Position numbers and translations under genes: made by a program
Notes under the pieces: generated by a model
What the model saw: only the letters and a program-made list of their open reading frames with translations
What the model was told of the DNA's origin: nothing
Database searches by the model: none
Part shown: in pieces, positions 58,916 through 64,000 of the stretch
How the letters are laid out: every line of letters starts with the position of its first letter
Position numbering within the stretch: the first letter of the stretch is position 1
DNA from: Obesumbacterium proteus
GTDB taxonomy: Bacteria; Pseudomonadota; Gammaproteobacteria; Enterobacterales; Enterobacteriaceae
Assembly: GCF_001586165.1 (NCBI RefSeq)
Contig: NZ_CP014608.1
Coordinates: 4,650,001-4,714,000, forward strand
Length of the DNA stretch: 64,000 bases
Reading direction: 5' to 3'

Positions 58916-59750
58916 GATCTTACCGTTCTCCTGCGTCGATGGGCCAGGCAGTCGCTTGGCCATTTTTCTGCAAGGGTGCAATCTAAACTGTAAGAATTGC
59001 CACAATCCTTACACGATTGGTCTTTGTGACCACTGCGGAGACTGTGTCGCAACCTGCCCTCATCAGGCATTAAGTCTGGTGGAGGGAGTCGTGCATTGGG
59101 ATGAAAAAGCCTGCCAGCAATGCGATACCTGTCTGCAAACCTGTACACGGCAGTCCAGCCCGATGGTGCAGCGCTACAGCGTAGACTCCCTTTTGGCACA
59201 GGTAAAACGTAATGCACTGTTTATCAATGGCATCACGGTAAGCGGCGGCGAAGCAACGCTGCAACTGCCCTTTTTATATGATTTCTTTACCGCGATAAAA
59301 TCCGCGCCAACGCTCAGGCATTTAACCTGCCTGATCGACAGTAACGGTGAACTATCCACGGCAGGTTGGGAAAAAATTGCGCCATGGATGGACGGTGCCA
59401 TGATCGACCTTAAAGCGTGGGGAAGTGAATGCCACACCGCATTGACGGGGCGAGATAATCAAAGGATCAAACAAAGCATTCAGTGGTTGGCAAAACATGA
59501 CAAGCTTAGCGAGCTGCGTCTGTTGGTGATCCCACAGCATAGCGATCATCTGCAACATGTTGATGAATTAGCACAATTTATTACCACGCTCGGGGATATC
59601 CCTGTACGCCTCAACGCCTTTCATCATCATGGTGTTCGCGGTGACGCGCAGGCATGGCAAAGTGCCACAAAAGAAGATGTTGAAACGCTAGCCGCCGCGC
59701 TTACCCAACGTGGCGTAAAACAAATTATCCGCCCTGCGCTGTATTTATGA
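58887..59750 (+). CDS. yjjW: YjjW, radical-SAM glycyl-radical activase
   Basis: YjjW is the predicted activase that puts a radical on YjjI. It has 287 residues, equal to E. coli. The radical-SAM cluster motif is [12 protein letters not shown] (CxxxCxxC) near residue 31. It is followed by two ferredoxin-like clusters ([12 protein letters not shown] and [11 protein letters not shown], about residues 48-90), the layout of GRE activases with an inserted ferredoxin domain. [14 protein letters not shown] is the GGE SAM-binding motif. The start lies inside yjjI, so translation is coupled. Both need strict anaerobiosis. Confidence 0.93.
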   Translation: MSKRCASVSKILPFSCVDGPGSRLAIFLQGCNLNCKNCHNPYTIGLCDHCGDCVATCPHQALSLVEGVVHWDEKACQQCDTCLQTCTRQSSPMVQRYSVDSLLAQVKRNALFINGITVSGGEATLQLPFLYDFFTAIKSAPTLRHLTCLIDSNGELSTAGWEKIAPWMDGAMIDLKAWGSECHTALTGRDNQRIKQSIQWLAKHDKLSELRLLVIPQHSDHLQHVDELAQFITTLGDIPVRLNAFHHHGVRGDAQAWQSATKEDVETLAAALTQRGVKQIIRPALYL

Positions 59751-59814
59751 GAAATCAAAAAGCCCTACTTGTGCATAACGCCGTTCGTTTAAGAGAGCGA
59801 GATACACGGGGCTA

Positions 59815-59867
59815 GCACACCGCGGGGCGCTCCGGCAGCTAAAGCTGCTACGACCCCATCGGTGTAC
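59815..59867. repeat. Nested hairpin element between yjjW and yqjG
   Basis: ACACCG/CGGTGT, GGGG/CCCC and GCAGC/GCTGC nest around a TAAA loop in 50 bases. There is no T run, so it is not a standard terminator. The form is like a dispersed palindromic repeat. It marks the junction between the deo block and the yqj block. Confidence 0.6.
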
Positions 59868-59921
59868 TTCCCCTAAAATCACACTTAAGTGAAAGGTGTT
59901 ACTGCTTTTGCAGGGCTTTTT

Positions 59922-60902
59922 TTAACGCTTATCGCGACCGTGCGGAGCATCAAGATCTTGCTTTGGCCCAATCGAAATAATGCCCGTTGGGTTGATGGTT
60001 TTATGACTGCGATAATAATGATTACGAATGTGTTCCAGATTAACCGTCTCTTTAATACCTGGCATCTGATAAATATCACGCAGGAATCCATACAGATTCG
60101 GGTAGTCGCTAATCCGCTGCCAATCGCATTTAAAATGCGTCACGTATACCGGATCAAAGCGCACTAACGTGGTCCACAAACGAAGATCGGCTTCGGTTAA
60201 GCGCTCACCGGTTAAATAACGCTGACGAGAAAGAATGTTTTCCAGCTTATCTAATGAGGAAAATACCGCGTTAACGGCTTCATCATAGGCCTCTTGCGAC
60301 GTCGCAAACCCTGCTTTATAGACGCCATTATTGACGGTGTCATAAACCCAGCTATTGAGTTCATCAATCTCAGTACGCAATTCCGATGGATAGAAATCCC
60401 CTGGCTTTGCGCCCAAATCATCAAACGCAGTATTAAACATACGAATGATATCTGAGGATTCGTTGCTGACGATGGTTTGGGTTTGTTTGTCCCACAGCAC
60501 GGGAACAGTAACACGCCCGGTATAGTGCGGATCGGCTTGTAGATAGAGCTGATAGAGAAAATCATGGTGATAGAGTTCATCACCGGTCGCCGCAGCGAAG
60601 GAGCGCTCAAACGTCCAACCATTTTCCAGCATCAGCGGGCTGACCACGGAAACAGGTATCAGCGCTTCCAACCCTTTGAGCTTACGCACTAACAACGTGC
60701 GATGTGCCCACGGACAGGCCAAAGAGACATAAAGATGGTAGCGATCTTTTTCTGCCTTAAATCCTGGTTCGTTATTGGGGCCAACAGATCCATCAGGAGT
60801 GACCCAATTACGAAACTGCGCGTTTGAACGCTTAAAACGTCCACCGGTAGATTTGGTGTCATACCAGATATCTTGCCAGATGCCGTCAACGAGTTGTCCC
60901 AT
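59922..60902 (-). CDS. yqjG: Glutathionyl-hydroquinone reductase YqjG
   Basis: YqjG is a Xi-class glutathione transferase that reduces glutathionyl-hydroquinones. It has 326 residues (E. coli 328). The catalytic Cys is in YVSLACPWAHRTLLVRKL near residue 63. SNESSDIIRMFNTAFDDLG closes the thioredoxin-like domain. The helical C-terminal domain includes NNGVYKAGFATSQEAYDEAV, RYLTGERLTEADLRLWTTL and the family tail NPTGIISIGPKQDLDAPHGR. It follows yqjF, separated by 135 bases with a strong hairpin. Confidence 0.95.
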   Translation of the reverse strand: MGQLVDGIWQDIWYDTKSTGGRFKRSNAQFRNWVTPDGSVGPNNEPGFKAEKDRYHLYVSLACPWAHRTLLVRKLKGLEALIPVSVVSPLMLENGWTFERSFAAATGDELYHHDFLYQLYLQADPHYTGRVTVPVLWDKQTQTIVSNESSDIIRMFNTAFDDLGAKPGDFYPSELRTEIDELNSWVYDTVNNGVYKAGFATSQEAYDEAVNAVFSSLDKLENILSRQRYLTGERLTEADLRLWTTLVRFDPVYVTHFKCDWQRISDYPNLYGFLRDIYQMPGIKETVNLEHIRNHYYRSHKTINPTGIISIGPKQDLDAPHGRDKR

Positions 60903-60958
60903 AAATCCTCCTGATTGTGCCCAATAATTCGCAGAGAAGTGACTTTATACCAAAGCAT

Positions 60959-60981
60959 AAAGGGGCGTTTTCGCCCCTTTA
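60959..60981 (-). other. Stem-loop between yqjF and yqjG
   Basis: The stem AAAGGGGCG/CGCCCCTTT with a TTTT loop is followed on the minus strand by ATGCTTTGG. It may act as a leaky terminator after yqjF. Confidence 0.6.
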
Positions 60982-61037
60982 CTATCTCACTATAGCCCTT
61001 TGACTCTAAATCATTCGAGCTGTAGAAAGGTAGGTCA

Positions 61038-61433
61038 TTACCATTTTTTGTTCAGTAAACGGTCGATGCTGAATGCGCCTGGACCTGCAACTGCCAACAC
61101 CAAGTATCCACCAGCGATAGTCAGGTTTTTCATGAACATCAGTTGGTTAACACCTTCCGCAAAGTTCGAGTGGAACAGGAATGCGGTCAGAATCGTGAAG
61201 CCTGCGGTAAACAGTGCGGTAGTGCGAGTCAGTAAACCGAACAGAACGGCTAAACCACCACCCAGCTCTAACAAAATAGTCAGCGGCAACAGTGCGCCCG
61301 GAACGCCCATGGCTTCCATGTATTGCTGCGTGCCAGCGTAGCCAGTGACTTTGCCCCAACCCGCAGAAATAAACAGGATTGGCATCAGGATACGGGCGGC
61401 CAGCAGTGCGATATTTTCTAATTTGTTGTTCAT
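61038..61433 (-). CDS. yqjF: DoxX family membrane protein YqjF
   Basis: YqjF is a 131-residue DoxX-family inner-membrane protein (E. coli 130). Four hydrophobic helices are visible. The ATG at 61433 (MNNKLENIALLAARILMPIL) has GGAG seven bases upstream, whereas the ATG two codons earlier is too close to it. LFISAGWGKVTGYAGTQQYM and LFHSNFAEGVNQLMFMKNLTI are family blocks. The role is poorly known; DoxX proteins are tied to redox or sulfur stress. It precedes yqjG, which suggests a shared function in quinone or electrophile detoxification. Confidence 0.93.
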   Translation of the reverse strand: MNNKLENIALLAARILMPILFISAGWGKVTGYAGTQQYMEAMGVPGALLPLTILLELGGGLAVLFGLLTRTTALFTAGFTILTAFLFHSNFAEGVNQLMFMKNLTIAGGYLVLAVAGPGAFSIDRLLNKKW

Positions 61434-61753
61434 TTTCATGCTCCAGACAATTTGATGTTGCCGCTTATGCAGCGCTATTCGGTGTGAGGCGTGCAATCCA
61501 TGTGGCGTGAGCCGTATTGTGGAGCGCGTTTCTCTCGATGGGCTAATACTAGGACAAAGCATGAAAGAGTGTTAGCGAGTAAAATTGCTGGAATTCTTCA
61601 AAAAAACTGAAGTCAAAAAGTTATAAGAAAATAATCAAATACAATAAGTTAAAAGATAGTACGCGAGTAATTTCGCCTGTTATTACTTTTAACGTAGGTA
61701 AACACGCAGGAATTTTGTGGGATTTTTATAGCTTGGAAGCGGGGGGAATCTGG

Positions 61754-62047
61754 CTAGGGTTTTGAGTAAAACGCTTTACGTACCACTTTGACCACGCCCC
61801 ATACGCTGAATGCGCGGCGCGTCCAGCGAGCGGTTTTAGCCGGATGGCGAGCGCCATAGAGCGCCAGCAGGCTTGAGCCTAGCAGCATAAATTTGCGTAA
61901 CCGCATCACGGCCGACACACGGTGGTCAAATTTCGCCGTGAGCTGTAACCATGCACGACGCTCACCGGCTAAATCAAGACGTTGCTGCTGAACCTGACGC
62001 AGCAGACGCGCTTTCTCTAAGGCGAGTTCTTGACGATTACGGCTCAC
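61754..62047 (-). CDS. yqjK: YqjK family protein
   Basis: This 97-residue protein matches the YqjK family (E. coli 99 residues) with an N-terminal Arg/Gln-rich helix (KARLLRQVQQQRLDLAGERR) and a hydrophobic stretch (LLGSSLLALYGARHP) near residue 55. Function unknown. The start codon is GTG at 62047, overlapping the yqjE stop (GTGA), so translation is coupled. It is third in yqjD-yqjE-yqjK. The 190-base gap after it (61563-61753) holds the yqjF promoter region and no gene. Confidence 0.9.
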   Translation of the reverse strand: MSRNRQELALEKARLLRQVQQQRLDLAGERRAWLQLTAKFDHRVSAVMRLRKFMLLGSSLLALYGARHPAKTARWTRRAFSVWGVVKVVRKAFYSKP

Positions 62048-62445
62048 TTGCGATCCTCTTCCAGTAGCTCTCGGTCAATTTCTAGCTGGCGGCGAGTGGC
62101 CCCTAACAGCGTTGAACGTCGAGCTTTGGTGATAGTCCAAATTGCCCCAATTAATGCTAGACCCAGTAAAACTGCGGTGGTGATCCCCAAAGCCATCAAG
62201 CGATAGGCCGGATCAATCGCCCAGAAAAGTAAAACCAGCAGCGTCATCAAACCAAATGCAGTGAACAGCAGCGTAATACCCGCCATCATCAGCAATTGAA
62301 TGACGTTAGCCTTTTCCTCTTCCAGCTCCACCACGGCCAAACGCAGCCGAGTTTCCACCATGCCAACAATAATGGTGACAATGCGCTGAGCGGTACTCAG
62401 AGCCCCGCGAGCGGGACCCTGAGAAGTGGTGTTATCAGCAGGCAT
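62044..62445 (-). CDS. yqjE: YqjE inner-membrane protein (phage holin superfamily III-like)
   Basis: This 133-residue protein (E. coli 134) has two membrane helices (LLMMAGITLLFTAFGLMTLL and LMALGITTAVLLGLALIGAI). A conserved amphipathic N-terminal part, RIVTIIVGMVETRLRLAVVE, then LEEEKANVIQ, precedes them. The ATG at 62445 overlaps the yqjD stop by one base (TAATG), a clear coupling signal; the longer frame from 62511 is a shadow inside yqjD. The function is unknown. It belongs with ribosome-associated YqjD at the membrane. Confidence 0.92.
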   Translation of the reverse strand: MPADNTTSQGPARGALSTAQRIVTIIVGMVETRLRLAVVELEEEKANVIQLLMMAGITLLFTAFGLMTLLVLLFWAIDPAYRLMALGITTAVLLGLALIGAIWTITKARRSTLLGATRRQLEIDRELLEEDRK

Positions 62446-62750
62446 TAGCGGCGAGCCAATAGAACGCCTAGCACCACACCGACCGCTGCGCCGATGCCTA
62501 CGCCAGTCCAAGGATTGTCGTGAACATAGCTATCTGCACGATCTGCGATCTCTTTGGTTTGTGCAGCCACTTTCTCACCGGCCGCGTTCAAGCGTGCACG
62601 GCTACCTTGCAACGCGCTTTCAGCCTTCGCACGGATTTTTTCCAGCTCGGCCTTCGGCTTGTCGGTAGAAGAGTTCAGCACTTCTTCTAAGGTATCGGCG
62701 AGGGACTTCAGTTCGGCACGTAATTGCTCGGAAGTTGAATCGTTAGCCAT
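62445..62750 (-). CDS. yqjD: YqjD, DUF883 membrane-anchored ribosome-binding protein
   Basis: YqjD is an ElaB/YgaM-type protein. In E. coli it is anchored by a C-terminal helix and binds ribosomes in stationary phase. It has 101 residues like E. coli. The N-terminal coiled-coil region has LRAELKSLADTLEEVLNSS, followed by KIRAKAESALQGSRARL. The C-terminal membrane segment is NPWTGVGIGAAVGVVLGVLL with terminal Arg-Arg. It is first gene of yqjDEK. In E. coli the operon is stationary-phase induced. Confidence 0.95.
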   Translation of the reverse strand: MANDSTSEQLRAELKSLADTLEEVLNSSTDKPKAELEKIRAKAESALQGSRARLNAAGEKVAAQTKEIADRADSYVHDNPWTGVGIGAAVGVVLGVLLARR

Positions 62751-62886
62751 TCCTAGACTCCTTAACTTTACTGATATGGTCTTTTAACATAGCGAGCTTT
62801 TTCCATGAGCGCAAAGGTAATTGCCACATATCCTTCTGTATCTGCCGCATTTGGTATGAAAAAACTCGGCATTTTAGCGACGTTAA

Positions 62887-63276
62887 TTACTGCCCCAACG
62901 CCTGCTGTGCCTCTTTCAACTCATCTTGAGCTTCGGCCAGTTTTTTCTCTTTTTTACTGATTTTGTCAGTTTTTCCGGTTTGCTGAGCTTCGCTGAGTTC
63001 CTGCTGACGTTCAGCCACTTTTTGCTGTTTTTCTTTTACGTCTTTTTGCAGATCGGCGCGTAGCCCTGCTTCAGTGCAGTTACTTTTCACTTCACTAAGC
63101 GCCTTTTGCAAACCGGCGACACGATGCGTGTTGTTGTGCTGCTGGGCATATTGGATCTGTTCTTCAATGCTTTGTTGCTTGCTAGCACAGGTTACCGCCG
63201 CCGCATTAGCAGCTGCGCTCATCATACCCAAAGAAGCAACGGTCATAGCAAAAAGTACGGTTTTTTTGAATGTCAT
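62887..63276 (-). CDS. yqjC: DUF1090 periplasmic protein YqjC
   Basis: This 129-residue protein has a signal peptide (MTFKKTVLFAMTVASLGMMS, cleaved near ANA-AAV) and a long Lys/Glu/Gln-rich coiled-coil (EEQIQYAQQHNNTHRVAGLQ, KEKQQKVAERQQELSEAQQ). Two Cys (TCASK, NCTEAG) may form a disulfide. It is the DUF1090/YqjC family (E. coli 122 residues). Function unknown; periplasmic. It is monocistronic, with 136 bases to yqjD. Confidence 0.92.
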   Translation of the reverse strand: MTFKKTVLFAMTVASLGMMSAAANAAAVTCASKQQSIEEQIQYAQQHNNTHRVAGLQKALSEVKSNCTEAGLRADLQKDVKEKQQKVAERQQELSEAQQTGKTDKISKKEKKLAEAQDELKEAQQALGQ

Positions 63277-63505
63277 GAAAAGTCCTTATTGAGTTTAAAA
63301 GTGCCCCACTCCGGGGAAATATATCCTTGTATCATCGAAACAAGCATTCGTTCGATAAGCATTAACGTGGCCGCTGAAGCGCGTCCGACCGTTATAACTA
63401 TAACCTGTAATTATTAACGATTACTTATCACTATCATTAAATAATAGGTGCTTTACAGTCAAAAAAGGGAGCCGATAATCGAAAAATCAGACAATCCTTA
63501 AAAAC

Positions 63506-63533
63506 AAAAACAGAGCCATAAGGCTCTGTTTTT
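63506..63533. terminator. mzrA terminator
   Basis: The stem AAAAACAGAGCC/GGCTCTGTTTTT with an ATAA loop is symmetric, so it may act both ways. On the minus strand it lies just past mzrA. Confidence 0.92.
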
Positions 63534-63538
63534 AATGT

Positions 63539-63940
63539 TTAGCTGCTAAGTCTCGGTTGCCTGGGAGGATCCTTGACGTCACCTTCAGCAGACTGAAACA
63601 GCGTGCGTCGATGTGTTTTAGACGCAATGCTATAGCCACGCGGCAGCACCGTTTGTAGCACATGCATTGCCTCATCCTGCTGTTCGGGTTTCGCTAAATG
63701 AACCAGCAAACCGTTGCCATCTGGCGTGATGCTTTTAATACTGATGCCGTGCTCATCGAGTTTCTGATAGACAAAAAAACCATCGGGCGTCGCTAAACCA
63801 GACTGCGTCGCGCTGATTTGCAGCGTGGTTTCTTTATGTACCAAATGTGGTACAACCCACCACGCAAATGCAGCGACGATCAACGCCAAAAGCAGCAAAG
63901 CACGCTTCCATCCAAGCCGTTGAATAAGTAGCAGAGTCAC
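63539..63940 (-). CDS. mzrA: EnvZ/OmpR modulator MzrA
   Basis: MzrA is a small inner-membrane protein that binds EnvZ and raises OmpR phosphorylation in E. coli. The best start is GTG at 63940, with AGGA seven bases before, giving 133 residues (E. coli 127). The upstream ATGs (63973, 63994) lie inside yqjA. One helix near the N-terminus ([20 protein letters not shown]) anchors a periplasmic domain with [21 protein letters not shown] and VLPRGYSIA, matching E. coli blocks. It begins one base after the yqjA stop and is clearly coupled to it. Confidence 0.9.
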   Translation of the reverse strand: MTLLLIQRLGWKRALLLLALIVAAFAWWVVPHLVHKETTLQISATQSGLATPDGFFVYQKLDEHGISIKSITPDGNGLLVHLAKPEQQDEAMHVLQTVLPRGYSIASKTHRRTLFQSAEGDVKDPPRQPRLSS

Positions 63941-63941
63941 G

Positions 63942-64000
63942 TTATTTCCTTTGCTCAGGCTGCGTTGTTGCATGTTTTTTACGCCATAAAACAACCAATG
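63942..64000 (-). CDS. yqjA: C-terminal end of DedA-family protein YqjA (cut by window edge)
   Basis: The last 18 codons read [18 protein letters not shown] and end in TAA at 63942-63944. The hydrophobic end of a helix followed by a basic tail fits the C-terminus of YqjA, the DedA membrane protein encoded directly before mzrA in E. coli. YqjA is needed for membrane energetics and alkaline tolerance. The rest lies outside the window, so identity rests on this tail and on synteny. Confidence 0.75.
   Translation of the reverse strand, partial: LVVLWRKKHATTQPEQRK

Overview
The window is about 64 kb of an enterobacterial chromosome. Most genes match Escherichia coli proteins closely in sequence, length and order. 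A 2,3-butanediol operon (budBA with divergent budR) sits beside the glycine-cleavage locus, and base composition looks close to half G+C by eye. Together these suggest a Hafnia-like member of the order (Hafniaceae). That assignment is an inference from gene content, not a database match.

Layout, left to right. 1-4.3 kb: 3' truncated tsx (nucleoside porin), trhA, a 600 bp block of structured repeat DNA, and a frameshifted alanine/glycine:Na+ symporter gene. 4.3-7.9 kb: budB and budA (acetoin synthesis) with LysR regulator budR. 7.9-19.2 kb: gcvTHP (glycine cleavage), ygfB-pepP-ubiH-ubiI (proline peptidase and ubiquinone hydroxylases), then divergent zapA, 6S RNA (ssrS) and ygfA. 19.3-31.4 kb: serA, rpiA, argP, yggE, argO, mscS, the glycolytic epd-pgk-fbaA cluster with an upstream Cra site, and tktA. 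31.6-38 kb: two tandem loiP-type M48 lipoprotein peptidases and the fdnGHI formate dehydrogenase-N operon, with an in-frame selenocysteine UGA, a SECIS hairpin and FNR and NarL sites. 38.2-45.6 kb: accessory DNA. It holds a 44-codon plus 135-codon gene pair of unknown function, speB, an AT-rich gene for a GH18-chitinase/M60-enhancin-like fusion whose 3' end is broken, and a PHP-domain phosphoesterase. This insertion separates speA from speB. 45.7-51.7 kb: speA with overlapping leader ORFs, metK with a MetJ box, and galP with paired Gal operators. 51.8-52.4 kb: two facing copies of the structured repeat and a C14 tract. 52.4-59.8 kb: deoCABD with divergent yjjI-yjjW (glycyl-radical enzyme and activase). 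59.9-64 kb: yqjG, yqjF, yqjDEK, yqjC, mzrA and the 3' end of yqjA.

Functional themes: one-carbon and serine/glycine flow (gcv, serA, ygfA, metK), central carbon flow (epd, pgk, fbaA, tktA, rpiA), fermentative and anaerobic metabolism (bud, fdn, yjjI/yjjW), nucleoside salvage (tsx, deo) and polyamines (speA, speB).

The most unusual material is a family of multi-hairpin repeats, with copies near 1.9, 51.9 and 52.2 kb. Their loops are conserved while their stems change on both sides together, and they lie at junctions between blocks that are far apart in E. coli. Other points of interest are the GH18-M60 gene with a slippery heptamer before its stop, a terminator-like hairpin inside an in-frame leader of speB, and long leader ORFs ahead of speA. 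I found no CRISPR array, tRNA, transposase or prophage.
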